Notes: generated by a model not told the origin, from the letters alone. A DNA stretch of 64,000 nt from Fallopia convolvulus (GCA_964016875.1 OZ024736.1:7261518-7325517), one strand, 5' to 3'; counted from the stretch's first letter, positions 11,552-22,594 are shown. Numbers and translations are program-made.

Positions 11552-11972
11552 TCTTAGACCCAAATTTTAGGTGACGAAGCGTTGCGCCATAGACAGAGAA
11601 TCTCCAACGCACACAGAGTTACGGAAGATTTTCGGATCGACTAAGTCGGTTGGAGGAGAGAGGGTCCAAGATATGTTTGTTACAAGATAGATTTTTCTCC
11701 AGATTGTATTCATTATAAGATAGAAATAAGTGAAGATTTGTTAGTTAGAGATAAGATTATATATTTAATTAAGATAGAATATGCTCTAGGAGGCTATATA
11801 AGTCGATGTAATCCTTAGAGGCAGAGACACAATTCAGACGCTTGATTCACGCTATTTTCTTCTGATTTCTACATCAATGAAACACACACTCTCGTTCATA
11901 TTCTTCTCAGTTTATTCGATCAAGGCCCGATCTAAGCCAAGGTTCTACCTTTGGTAAATTTTGGCTCAAACA
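11552..11972 (+). repeat. Element B 3' LTR
   Basis: Copy of 2160-2580 with about ten single-base differences. It starts TCTTAGACCC (the terminal TG is changed to TC) and ends CTCAAACA, followed by the target duplication GTCGA. A short purine run (AGGGG at about 11543-11548) just before it may be the polypurine tract, although it is weak. Bases 11303-11551 between the antisense gene start and this LTR hold only an A/T-rich leader with a possible minus-strand TATATTT near 11450. Confidence 0.92.
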
Positions 11973-11977
11973 GTCGA

Positions 11978-12427
11978 CGTCACCACTCGTCGTGTGGTGC
12001 AGCGGCGGAGGAAAAAGAACGAGGAAAGGGCAAGCGCCGTGAATGCTGAGGTGGGGAGGCTGTTGGGCGCGGGGTTTATCCGCGAGGTCCATTACCCTAA
12101 GTGGCTGTCTAACATCGTGCTGATAAAAAGGCCAACGGGAAGTGGCGCATGTGCGTGGATTTCAAAGACCTAAACAAGGCTTGCCCCAAGGATAGTTACC
12201 CCCTGCCATCGATCGACGAGCTGGTCGATTCCACAGCAGGTCATGGGGTCCTTAGCTTCCTCGACGCGTATTCAGGTTACAACCAAGTCTTAATGAACCA
12301 GCGAGATGAGGAGGAAACAGCCTTCATCACGCAACGAGGGACCTATTGCTGCAAGGTCACGCCTTTTGGTCTGAAGAATGCGGGAGCCACCTTCCAGCGA
12401 CTTGTGGACCGAATCTTCAAGAATCAT
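11978..12427 (+). pseudogene. Element A reverse transcriptase, middle part
   Basis: Element A resumes directly after element B. RRRKKNEERASAVNAEVGRL and GFIREVHYPKWLSNIVLIK precede a one-base frame problem near 12130-12150. From 12149 the frame reads MCVDFKDLNKACPKDSYPLP, FLDAYSGYNQVLM and VTPFGLKNAGATFQRLVDRI, the RT fingers and palm. It is cut at 12427 by element C, and the catalytic YVEDIVV block (Asp-Asp replaced by Glu-Asp) comes after the gap at 40798. The exact join on both sides shows that B and C were clean insertions. Confidence 0.85.
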
Positions 12428-13316
12428 TGTTGATAGGGTTTATTGACAACAAATAAATTTATAGTCAAGACCCCGCTGTGTATAGGGAGGTCAGGATCGT
12501 CCACAGGGAGAAAGTCAGTATCAAGTTTTTTAACTTATCACACAAGCAATCAAACAAAGCAAGGATTTTTTAGCAAGAGAAGAGGAATTTTAACGTAAAG
12601 GTATCACCACAACAACAATTATGCATGCCAAACGCTAATGAAACAAATAGATCATGCTTTGATCACATAAAGGTGCTAACTTTCGTTAACTAAAGCAAGT
12701 AAATCAATCAACTTTCGCTAAATTAACAAACTTACTATCTAATCTCTTCTACTTCAACTAGAATTGATCCGCTTTCGCTTCAAAACCCTAATTTGACTAT
12801 TCCGATTCAAGGTTTCCGCTTTCGCTTCAAGTATGAATGAGAAATTCCTATAAACTTTTGTTTCAAGGATTAAGAACAAGAGAGAAGATTCATACAATAA
12901 AAACAATCAAAACATGATCATAAACAAGCATGCACAACCATTGTTTGGTTCAACCCCAACCTTAGAGAGAGAGAGAGACTTCACAAAGCATAAATAAAAG
13001 CAAAACTGAATTAAATTAAAAGAGAAAGCTTACAACTTTGAATCCAAACTAACTTGTCTTCCAAGAAACACCACAAACTCGTCTCTCCTTCTCTTGCCTC
13101 CTCTCAATATACTATCCTCCTCCTCCTCTAACTTGAATGATAAGAAAATTAAAGAGAGGACAAGTGTATTTATAGAGAAACTATTCTATCTTAGATCTAT
13201 CTTAAAGAAATACGAAAACCTACATAAACGACTCAAAACAAAACACAAAACTAAGGAAAAAGACTCAAACACACTAAAAACAGACCCTAAAAACACGACT
13301 AAAAAGGCAGACACCA
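12428..13316 (-). repeat. Element C 3' LTR (shortened copy)
   Basis: Matches 39459-40780 but lacks about 430 bases corresponding to roughly 40230-40665. The junction sits at TATCT in both flanks, which suggests a deletion between short repeats. The minus-strand sequence contains TATAAATA (complement of 13168-13175), a likely TATA box. Next to the right end, the minus strand reads AAGTATGGGGTATTTTG, the usual Athila polypurine tract. Confidence 0.88.
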
Positions 13317-15033
13317 AAATACCCCATACTTAGACTTGCTTGTCCTCAAGCAATCAACAAGACATCAACCAAAACCATCAACACATATATCAAGTCAATG
13401 CCCTTATCAAAAAGCAACATCATAAGCACAAGTAGAAATAGACAAGTGAATCTAACGTCATCACACATATATGAGCAACCTCAAGCAAAAGCAACAAAAA
13501 ATCTAACATCACAAGGGTAATGTATTTCACTCAACTCTCAAGTGTTTGGGCTATAAAAATAACAACTCTCAACTCAATCCAATATACATAAATCAACATA
13601 ATCATTGTTACTTATATCACCAAACTCTCCACCAAAGATGTCAAAACACATAAAAATCATCAAGAAAACTTAGACTCAATGAAAAACTTCATAGAAGTTT
13701 CCATTCGGTCGGGTTGTAATGGGGCTTGGTAAAGACAATAAGGCGTGGATATATTTTTGGCTATGTGGTGCTAATAATATCCGGGAATCAAAGACTCCTA
13801 AAAACTCACACATCTCCAAAACTCTCAAAAGATATACCAAACTCACTCAAACAATATGCAAACTAACTTTTTCTTCAACCCCTTTAAATTATCCCAACAA
13901 ACTTGCTCAAAAACACAAGGAAATTTGGCTCATGCACACTTTTACTATTCAGCTCCTTTTTCAGATTTTTTTCCTCCCTTCTGATTTTTCATTTTTTTTC
14001 TGCAGGGAAGTTCGGTACCGAACCTACTAGATCGGTAACAATGTCTACTTCATGATTTTTCTTTACTTCCACTTTACTTTCCACTTCTTTTGTAAGTGCA
14101 TTCAGGGAACCAAAACTCCTTTTACATGATAACTGCAAGATCTTCATTTACCCATCCCATAATACCCCACACTTGAACCAATACAACTAACTCAACAAAA
14201 TCATCACAATAACCAACACTAAGTCCTAATCCCCAGATAGGGTCAAGCTTACATCGGCTAGGGAATAATTTTGTGGAGCTAAAAATAAAAGGCTGTAAGG
14301 CTCAATTTGGCTTCAAAAAGAGGATAATGTAAGGGTGGATAAGAATTAATAGGGCTTATGAAAAATAAGTTCTCTATCATCTGATCTCACATGCAATGAA
14401 CTAATATCTCATATAGGTCTCAAGAAATAGATAACCATATGCATAAGGAGAGTAAATCACACAAGAAAAGAAGAGGGATTTTTGATGTTTTCCCTATAAC
14501 GCCAAAAACAACTCACAAGGTAGAAATTTTGTGGGATTTCAGTCACTTTTACCTAAGATCATATGTGCTCAATTATATCACATGCTAAATATCCACATAA
14601 AAACAAACAACTTTTTCAACATGATTAAGGCAAAGCTCTCCAAACATGCTATGGAATTACATGATCAAGCAAGTTAAAGCATATCATAGGACATCTAAGT
14701 GGAATATTATCAATCCTAAAAACACAAACAAAAACAAAAAACTGAGTTTCCTTTTCCCATACCCCATACTTAAACCAAACAGTGTCCTCACTTTTTAAAA
14801 ACATAAAAATAAAGAGAATAAGGAAAAGGGAACTCACAAAATAGAACTGAAGCTGCTTGAAACCATTGATCACTTGAGGAATTTTGCTTTTCTTTTGGCT
14901 AAGTAGAGGTCGGTACCGACCCTGAGGGGGTCGTTACCGAGCTTGTTGTATGCTTGTACATCGATTGTCTTGAATTGTAGCACTTCTTAACTTCTTGTAC
15001 CTGAGTCACTTTTAAAAAAAACATCTATCCTAC
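13317..15033 (-). other. Element C 3' noncoding region
   Basis: No credible gene. The region is an inverted relative of the 3' region of element D: for example the complement of 13700-13730 matches 23935-23965 (shared ATTACAACCCG...CCGAATGGAA), and the stretch next to the LTR matches 24290-24337 (TTGAGGACAAGCAAG). Two palindromic modules are present, at about 14009-14040 (TTCGGTACCGAA) and 14908-14943 (GTCGGTACCGACC then GTCGTTACCGAG). It ends at the CCTAC target of element D. Confidence 0.7.
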
Positions 15034-16436
15034 TGATGTGTCTTTATTTGGTGGTGTTTTTATATGTGATTTCCTTTGTAAATATGTTTCTTTTTCCCCT
15101 TTTCTTGTGTGTTTTGTTCCTTTTTAGCTTAGTTCCCGTATTTCTATGAGATTCGGAGACTACGCCCGTTTTATGTGTTTTATAGGTAATTTGGCATGGA
15201 TCAAGGGTCGTTTTGAAGGAGGATCGGAACATGGAGCAAGGCCCGAGCTCAAGAGGGAAAAAAGAAGAGCAAACCATGAAGAAGAACAAGAGAAGCCAAC
15301 AAGAAGAAGGTGGAACGAGGTCCGGACCGAGTTGCAACCAACGCCGGGCCTGACTTGAGTTTTCAACCTCGGACCGACTTGCACAGTAAGTCGAGCCCGA
15401 GGTCCTCCGTGTCGGGCCGAGTCGGTCGATTGGTGCTTGGGCTCCAAGGCACGATATGGTGAACTTCCACTTTTGCCCCTCATCTATAAAGGCTCTCTTG
15501 TCTTCTAATTTAGGGAGGTTCCCACACTTAGGAAGGAACCCAACCCTCAAAAACTCTCAAGAGGATACTTGGAGAGCAAGGAGGAAGGAGAGGAGAAGGA
15601 GAAGAGAGAGTATCGGCCATAGAGAGGGAGATTTGATAGGTTTGGTTGATAGATTAGCTTTGTTTTGTTTTGATCTTGTGGGTTTGGAAACCTTTGGTTG
15701 GAGTTTGTGGATTGCTTTTGATTTGTGAATGAAACTTTGCTTTGGTTTGAGATTGATGATGTTGATTGCTTTGCTTTTTGATTTGTTTGCTTTCTTTGTT
15801 TGCCCTATGGAGTAGATCTCCTTGATCTTGGGTTATGGGGGAAAACTCTAGCTAGGTTTGGGCTAGAAACCCCAATTCCATAGCCTTGAGTGCTTGATCT
15901 TGGAACCCACTCTACATAGAGCTACAATTCCTTGCGAAAGTTAGGATTCAAGGCTTGTGATTGGCAAAGTAGCGAAAGTGAACATGTGTCAATCTCAAGA
16001 CCTTGCCTCGAAGGGGGTTTCCCCAATGATCGATGTGTAGAAGTGGTTGGAACGAGGGTGAAAACACTCGATCCTACTCCGATCATCACTTATTGCTTGA
16101 ATTGGGGTGGAAAAGCCTTAATCTACTAGAGAAGGAACCCAAAAGCCCAAGATCTACTTTCAATCTTTGAAGTTTGACAAACCCAGCTACCTTGGGCCCG
16201 ACTTACCCTACGTCGGTCCCGACTTCCTCTTGTCGCCAACATCGGGCCCGACGTGACACTTGTGTCGGTCCCGACTGTTCTCTTTATTTTCCTTTGTTTT
16301 AAGCTCTCCTTTCCAGCTTTCTAGTGTCTAGGCACCTCAATCGAGTAGATATCCCGAGTGTTCGACACCCACCACGTGCTACAACGGGGTCGGGTTATAA
16401 ATTTTATCTCTAGAACCTCGCAATCCCGAGCGATCA
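15034..16436 (+). repeat. Element D 5' LTR
   Basis: Starts TGATGTGTCTTTATTT and ends CCCGAGCGATCA. It carries a TATAAA at 15485-15490 and two clusters of the palindromic module, at about 15320-15430 and 16191-16276. Ends are set by the CCTAC duplication and by the match to 24338-25740. Reading frames in it (for example 168 codons on the minus strand) recur in the other LTR and look incidental. Confidence 0.93.
15485..15490 (+). promoter_or_regulatory. TATA box in element D 5' LTR
   Basis: CTATAAAGGCTC lies about one third into the LTR and is unchanged in the 3' LTR (24789-24794). The position suits a promoter with a long R-U5 region. Confidence 0.55.
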
Positions 16437-16442
16437 AAAGAT

Positions 16443-16460
16443 TGGCGCCGTTGCCGGGGA
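16443..16460 (+). promoter_or_regulatory. Element D primer binding site, tRNA-Asp type
   Basis: TGGCGCCGTTGCCGGGGA lies six bases after the LTR. It is complementary to the 3' end of plant tRNA-Asp (ending CCCCGGCAACGGCGCCA), the primer known for Athila elements. Confidence 0.88.
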
Positions 16461-16540
16461 AGTCTAAGTGCATTGAGTGCCAATTTGGTGAGTTTCTTGT
16501 GTTTTGGTAGTGATTTGGGTGAGGGAATAGCCCAAACCCT

Positions 16541-19498
16541 TTGTTTGTTTTTGATTTGTTTTGGTTTGTGTCTTTGTTTCGTAGGTGTATACGAGCTCAT
16601 TCCTCCCGAGGAACACTTGAGCTTGAGTTTGTGAGTGATTCGGAAAGTATTCTCAAAGAATCCCGAAGAAGGAAAAGGATGGCGAATCAAGCTCTCCATG
16701 GTGATGAGGAGTTGGCTCAACTTAGGGCCGAAATGGCTAGATTGCAACTTGAGAAGGACAATCAAGAGGCGGTGGCAAGAAGAGAACGGGAGCAACGGAT
16801 GAGGGCCGAGGCTCAACTCAACGCTCTACCCCGGAATGCACGCCAATACATGCATCCGGAGTTGAGGGTACCCGAACCGGCTATTGTGCTTCCCGAGGTT
16901 GCCAAGAATTTTGAGATCAAGACGCAATTCATATCCCTCATCAAGCGTGATCAATTCGAGGGCCGTCCACATGAGTGTCCCATAGAGCACGTCAAACGCT
17001 TTGTGGACATGTGTGAGATGATCTCTACCGACGAGGAGACGTTGGAGTATGTGATTCTAAAGGCGTTCAAATGGTCACTTGGGGGCAAGGCCACACATTG
17101 GCTCGAGAGCCAAGCCCCTAGGTCGATCACAACTTGGAAGGCACTCTATGATGCTTTCTTGATGAAGTTCTTCCCGCCCTCAAAGACAACCGAGCTAAGA
17201 AGGAAAATTGCAAGCTTTCAACAAGGTCCGAATGAGCCTCTCTTCGAAGCATGGGACCGTTTCAAGGAGATGTTGCGCCAATGTCCTACTCATGTCCAAC
17301 AACCTTATATGCTCCAAGACATCTTTTTCCAAGGCATCAATTCGGCAACGAAGGACAAGCTCAATCTCCACACCGATTGCGGGTTCATAGACTTGACACC
17401 GGATCAAGCTTGGGAGCTACTTGACAAGCTATCCGATTATGAGGCCATGTATGGGGTGAGTCAAGCTAGCAAAGAGGTGAAGGTTCAAGGTGAAGGTGCA
17501 AGGAAGTTATATGATCCAAAGGGAGAAGACATTGACAAGGATGTGAAACTCCAATTCCTTGAAGGTGAAGTGAGCAAGCTTAAGAGGCAAGTCCACTACT
17601 ACAAGCAAAATGCTAGAGCTTGTGAGGAGTGTGGATCCTTTGCACATGCTACACAAGTTTGTCCGAATGAGAGCCAAGTGCGCTTGGCCGAGCGAATTGA
17701 GGAGGCAAACTATGTTCGAGGAAATTTCTGTGGAAGAGGCAACTTCAACAATGGTGGTAATGGCCGGTGGAACAACGGTCAAGCTCAAGGCTACAACAAC
17801 AACTTCAACCAAAACGAGCCAAGAGCGCCGCAACCACCAACATATAGGCCACCGGGATTCAATGAGCTACAATCATTTGCTCAAGAGATGAGGGATGGGT
17901 TCAAGGAGATGAGGACCCAATTCAATGAGTTTGGTGCATGGAGGAGGCAAGTCGACAATCAATTTGCCCAAATTGCAACTCAAGCCCCGAGAGAGAATGG
18001 GAGACTTCCGGGCCGACCCGAGGAGAACCCCCGAGCTCAAAACAATCGAAATGAAGTCCGGGCAATTGGATTGAGAAGTGGCCGAAACCTACCCGAGCCA
18101 CACATGCCTAAGAAGGATGAAGAGAGACGGACCGACTTACCCAACAAGTCGGGTCCGACGTTCCCTGAAGTCGATCCAGCGGGAAGTTCGCCTCCTCTGC
18201 CTCGGACCGAGATACACGACATCGGGCCCGACGTGGTGCCTAAGTCGGTCCAACCAGGAAATGTTGCAAGTGAAGGAGGGAAGTCCAAGGAGGTTGATCC
18301 AAGCAAGATTCAAGGTGCAACAACTCTTCCATATCCCTCAAAGAATCCGAAAGATGTGGTTGAGAACAAGTTCAAGAGGTTTCTCAAACTCTTGCAAGGT
18401 TTGAACATCTCTATCCCGTTCACCGATGCATTGAGCGAGATGCCATCCTATGCCAAGTTTTTAAAGGAAATTTTGAGCAAGAAGAGGTCCATAGTTGAAA
18501 TGCAAGATGAGGTCAAGACCTTGGAGTTACCGCAAAAGCTAGGAGATCCCGGTCGCTTTGCTATCACTATTGGTGTGGGGTCTCAAAACTTCCAAGCCTT
18601 ATGTGACCTTGGGGCAAGTGTTTCGGTGATGCCCACTAGTATTTGGAGAAGGGCAAATTTAGGTGAAATTGAGCTGACTGATATGTCCCTAACTATGGCC
18701 GACGGTTCCATCATCAAGGCTAAGGGAATATTGGATGACGTGCCGCTGCGAGTTGGAAAGTACTTTGTTCCCGATGACTTCGTGATCTTGGACATGCACG
18801 AGGACCCCTTGGTCCCAATAATCTTAGGAAGACCATTCTTAGCTACGGCGGGGGCAAGGTTTGATGTCAAAAAGGGCAAAGTTTCCTTTGAGATTGGTGA
18901 AGAAAAGGTTGATTTTCACTTCAACAAGGCTTTGAATGAGCCGGACGCCTTGGCTACCCTCAATCTTGAAGAGAGTGCCAAGAGAAAAAGTGAAGAAGTG
19001 GAAGTTGCTAATGAGGTCATTGTGTTGAGAAGTGATGAAGGGTTCAATAAACAAATACAAGCAAGGGAGTTGTTGGAGCAAGTTGAGGAACAAGATGAGT
19101 CAAGTATCAATGCTAGCCCAAGGAGAAATGAAGAGTATCCTTACTTATATCCTTTTGATGATGGTGATGACCACAATTCTTCCCAAACTTTTGATTCCTA
19201 CATTTGTTTAAGTGATTTGAAAGATGACTTAGGAGACTCCTACATTTGCCTTAGTGACTTGAAAGATGAATTGGTAGAATCTCCTAGGAATTCTTTGGAT
19301 AGCTTTGGTGTAGGAAAAGAGGAACATGAGGGAGCAAGTAAGGAGGAGAAATCTCATTCGTTGGAGGAGTATGATGAGAGAGGCCCGAGATCGGAGAACC
19401 ATGCCTATATAGACCATCGTTGGTGGTTTTATGGGTATGAGGGCAATGGGAATGGGCACAACAATGGCGATCAATTCACCGTGTTTCACCCGCCATGA
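16541..19498 (+). CDS. Element D gag-protease polyprotein, open
   Basis: An uninterrupted frame of 985 codons. An internal start at 16679 (MANQALHGDEELAQLRAEMA) is a likelier N-terminus, since the first 46 codons are hydrophobic leader-like sequence. In order from the first ATG: coiled coil (residues 60-90), capsid (about 130-300: RPHECPIEHVKRFVDMC, GGKATHWLESQAPRSITTW, FMKFFPPSKT-like), a zinc knuckle CEECGSFAHATQVC (about 360-373), an Asn/Gly-rich linker, then a protease with CDLGASVSVMPTSIW (about 689; Athila uses DLGA) and VPIILGRPFLATAG (about 755). The acidic tail contains a repeated YICLSDLKD(D/E)L. Between residues about 530 and 570 two copies of the palindromic DNA module are translated. 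It ends at TGA, and no pol follows. This is the best-preserved large ORF in the nest. Confidence 0.9.
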   Translation: MFVFDLFWFVSLFRRCIRAHSSRGTLELEFVSDSESILKESRRRKRMANQALHGDEELAQLRAEMARLQLEKDNQEAVARREREQRMRAEAQLNALPRNARQYMHPELRVPEPAIVLPEVAKNFEIKTQFISLIKRDQFEGRPHECPIEHVKRFVDMCEMISTDEETLEYVILKAFKWSLGGKATHWLESQAPRSITTWKALYDAFLMKFFPPSKTTELRRKIASFQQGPNEPLFEAWDRFKEMLRQCPTHVQQPYMLQDIFFQGINSATKDKLNLHTDCGFIDLTPDQAWELLDKLSDYEAMYGVSQASKEVKVQGEGARKLYDPKGEDIDKDVKLQFLEGEVSKLKRQVHYYKQNARACEECGSFAHATQVCPNESQVRLAERIEEANYVRGNFCGRGNFNNGGNGRWNNGQAQGYNNNFNQNEPRAPQPPTYRPPGFNELQSFAQEMRDGFKEMRTQFNEFGAWRRQVDNQFAQIATQAPRENGRLPGRPEENPRAQNNRNEVRAIGLRSGRNLPEPHMPKKDEERRTDLPNKSGPTFPEVDPAGSSPPLPRTEIHDIGPDVVPKSVQPGNVASEGGKSKEVDPSKIQGATTLPYPSKNPKDVVENKFKRFLKLLQGLNISIPFTDALSEMPSYAKFLKEILSKKRSIVEMQDEVKTLELPQKLGDPGRFAITIGVGSQNFQALCDLGASVSVMPTSIWRRANLGEIELTDMSLTMADGSIIKAKGILDDVPLRVGKYFVPDDFVILDMHEDPLVPIILGRPFLATAGARFDVKKGKVSFEIGEEKVDFHFNKALNEPDALATLNLEESAKRKSEEVEVANEVIVLRSDEGFNKQIQARELLEQVEEQDESSINASPRRNEEYPYLYPFDDGDDHNSSQTFDSYICLSDLKDDLGDSYICLSDLKDELVESPRNSLDSFGVGKEEHEGASKEEKSHSLEEYDERGPRSENHAYIDHRWWFYGYEGNGNGHNNGDQFTVFHPP

Positions 19499-20809
19499 GG
19501 TTGAGGTTAGGAAGTCAAGCTAGTGACTCTAAACGAGCGCTTCCCGGGAGGCAACCCGAGCTAGTAGCTTTCTTTTCGTAATTTTAGTTTGATTTTTCTT
19601 AGTTTAGCCTAGCTTTTCTCTAACCAAACTCTATCTAGTGTTTTGTGGATTTTTGGTGTTGTGTATTCTTCAAGGTTGTGTAGGATTTGAGGTGTGAAAA
19701 AAATGGAAATATGGGGAAAGAAGTTGCAAGAGGATGGAGTAAAATTGGTGACCCGAATACTCCCACATCGAGCCCAGGTAAGTCGGGCCCGACATAGGGA
19801 CGTCGGTCCATGAAGTCGGTCCGATCCGATTTGACTAGGTGGAATGCCAATTTTGCCCTTGACCTAATTTGTCTCTTTCCCCCATTAAATACCATCCCCC
19901 ACCTACCTACCATCTTCATACTAACCACCATTCCCAAAATACAACTCACCTCCTCACATTCTCAAAATCGGCCCCCATCCTCTCACCATACTCGATCCAC
20001 CATCCTCCTTTCTTCATCTCGATCCAATCACGAAAAGGCCTCCCTAACCCGATTCCAAGGAGAAATTTCGAGTTCAATCTCGTTCTTCATCCCCCATCTC
20101 GATCTAGATTGAGAAAATTTGAGTTCTAAGTTGTTTATTTGTTTAAAAGTTCAATACTCTTCAAATCCGGTATGTGTTACTCGATCTCTACCTATTTCCT
20201 TGAAGATTTTGTGCTTTCATTGCATAGATTGAGTAATGCCATGTTTGATTGAAAGTTTGAGCTTGAGCATCAATGTTGGATTTGCATGATTTGTGAAATT
20301 GGGCTTCAAAGTTGTTTATGCATGCTTAGATCCATTTAGAACTTCAATTAGGGATGTTTGATGGTTGAATTTGAAATTTAAGTGCATGATAGAGTGATTT
20401 GGGTTGATTTGATTCGAAGCATGAACTAGGTCGAGATTGACGTGCCCAGGAAAGTCGGACCCGAGTTGTGGAAGTCGGTCCAACAAGGCGGACCGAGGTT
20501 GAGTAAGTCGGGCACGACATAGATTGGAAGTCGATCCATGTTGTTTTTACTCTCTTCTTGTGATATCATGTGGATTCATGTGTTTCATTGTTGGCTATAG
20601 CCTAATCATGATGTAGTATGATCATTTGCTTAGCCATTGTTAGAAGATATCCATGATGATTCATGTTGGATTGTGATGCATGTGTGTTTAGAGACTAAGT
20701 ATGGGGTTCCCCTTGTGTTGAAGTGTTGTTGTGTGTTGATGAGTGCTTTTGTTGAGTTGTATGGAGTTTATCTTGGACCCTTTTGTTTGGTTGGATGTGT
20801 GTAGGTACC
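19499..20809 (+). other. Element D intergenic region where pol would be expected
   Basis: No RT, RNase H or integrase is seen here. Just after the gag stop, 19543-19560 holds CCCGGGAGGCAACCCGAG. The same motif follows the protease of element C (complement of 25828-25846), so it is an Athila-wide conserved element. Palindromic modules lie at about 19749-19829 and 20431-20538. The end of the region (GTGTGTAG just before 20805) looks like a splice acceptor for the next ORF. Confidence 0.65.
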
Positions 20810-22594
20810 ATGGAGACTAGAGCTTCATCATCTCATGCGGAAAGGCCGAGGAAGAAGTCCAAGAAGTCAAGAAAAGAGCCAAAGTTGGATGATGTCTACT
20901 TGGAGGATGATGAGCAAGTTGAGAGTTATGCAAGGTATATGGCACTTGAGCATCACACAAGGTGGCTTGATTGGGATGCCGTGAGGAAGATGGACATGGA
21001 TCAAGCTCTTCCAAGGTGCTACTCTCACATCGGTCTCAATGGGATGCTAAGGTGGGACAACACCCACTATCCCGCCCTCACCTCGGAATTCATGGCCACG
21101 TTTGAATGCACTTACGATAATGTGGAGGATGAGGAAGGGGCGATCACTTTTCAATTGGGCAATGAGGACCACAATCTCTCTCTTAGGGACTTGGCTACCT
21201 ACTTCGGGTTTCCATGTCCAAGAGAAGAGACCGGCGTCGACAACGAGAAGGTGAACCAAGTGTGGCGGCATGTGGCCGGGAAGAGTGAGATGAGAAAGGG
21301 CGCCTCCACAACTGAGATTGCTAGCCCTCTTTTTCGGGTCATGGTGCGAGTTTTGGGATGTGCAATCTATGCTCGTCATGAGTTGAGCAAGCCGATGAAG
21401 GAAGAGATTATGTTGCTACATGAGATGCTCTTCCACACCGAGAAGCCCATGAACCTTGCATGGGAGTGGGTCAAGATGGTGTGAGACTTCTAAAGCTCCT
21501 CTTGGATCTACTTCGGCGGGATGATAGCAAGGCTATCCATGCGTCTAGGAGTCGACCTCAACAAGTATTCTCCGGCTCCGAATGGTGTTGAGTACATGAA
21601 CATTAAGTATATCAAGAAGGCCAACATCATCAAGGAGAAGCTTTACATGATTTCTTTGGCCCCTCACTCGAACTATGATGGTGTGTCGATCCGGTTGGCG
21701 GCCAACCTCTATGATCTTTCTCGGTATCAAAATTGGTACCAAGTGTGGGCCGGCAAGCCACACTCATTTGGTGACCCCGAAGGTGCAAGAGAGGGGCGGC
21801 GACAACAACCTCAACACATTCGGTTTACATCCCCTCCATCTTCACCGGATTTCGACCAAGATAACTTTGTGTTTGCACCTCGTGGGGAAGACATGGACGT
21901 TGATCAAGAGCAAAATGAAGAAGATGAGCGCTTCCAAGGCTTGATGGCCAACCTCCGAGCCACGCACCAAGCTCCAACATTGGCGGACCGAGGTACACAC
22001 CACGTCGGGCCCGACTTCCCTCAAAGTCGGTCCGGTGCTTTCTATGGTGATGAGGTCCCGAGGCACTATGAGCGTGGAGAAGGGAGCGGTGCAAGGCGAG
22101 AACAAGCTCAAGGTGGCGGTTATGAAGGCTACGCCCAATGGTATGGTCCGGGAATGGTGTTTCCCGAGCAACGACAAACGGTGGACATGTCCTTCTTGGC
22201 CAACCAAATGGCCCATCTTCAACTTCAACAAGAGAATGTTCTTCAAGAGGTCCATCAAGTGAATCTTCAACAACAACACATGTACCAACAACAACGACAA
22301 TTGCTTCAACAACAAAGTGCTTTCCAAGCTAGCCAAGAAGAGATGAACCGAGCCCTCGGCTACACTAGGCGAGAGGTGGAGGAGCTTAGAGAGGTGGAAG
22401 ATCAAAGGTGGCGGGTCCAAGATAGCTTCAACACATGGATGAGCGGGAACTTCCCTTCCCGTGATGACCAATGGACGCGCCCGGATCCTCAACTCCAACC
22501 ACCACCACAAGACTTCTACCAAGAGCAAGTGTACGAGAGGGAGCGGCAAGCGAGGCTCCAAAGAGGACGTAGGCGTGACAACCCCTTCGAGTGA
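20810..22594 (+). pseudogene. Element D ATHILA-family protein (third ORF), two nonsense codons
   Basis: The start at 20810 (METRASSSHAERPRKKSKKS) gives a basic N-terminus. The following domain (FMATFECTYDNVEDEEGAIT, FQLGNEDHNLSLRDLATYFG) resembles the ATHILA ORF-1 family of Pfam, whose role is not established. It is sometimes discussed as env-like, but I see no signal peptide or membrane segment. One frame runs to 22594, interrupted only by TGA at 21482 and TAA at about 21494, both explainable by C to T change. The C-terminal half is Gln-rich (21980-22330) with a helical, charged end. One palindromic module is translated at 21983-22035. An acceptor-like GTGTGTAG just upstream suggests expression by splicing. 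Confidence 0.68.

Larger units (their letters stand above)
2160..11972 (+). mobile_element. Element B: complete Tat-lineage Ty3/gypsy retrotransposon
   Basis: Two 421-bp LTRs (2160-2580 and 11552-11972) bound a 9,813-bp element. A perfect 5-bp target duplication, GTCGA, lies at 2155-2159 and 11973-11977. The LTRs differ at about ten positions by eye (about 97-98% identity). The 3' LTR begins TC instead of TG. Order: primer site, gag, protease, RT, RNase H, second archaeal-type RNase H, integrase, noncoding spacer with repeats, antisense gene, 3' LTR. gag and pol share one frame from 2662 to 8316, broken by nonsense codons and one small out-of-frame patch near 4430-4497. It inserted into the RT of element A. 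Confidence 0.93.

Noticed and set aside
15044..15550. 168-codon minus-strand frame in the element D LTR
   Set aside because: Present in both LTRs and overlapped by frames on other strands. No domain, and base composition driven by the palindromic clusters.
16443..16460. Partial tRNA gene
   Set aside because: It is the primer binding site complementary to tRNA-Asp, next to the LTR, not a tRNA gene.
20810..22594. True envelope gene making element D an endogenous retrovirus
   Set aside because: No signal peptide, membrane segment or cleavage-site pattern is visible. The protein resembles the ATHILA family of unknown role.
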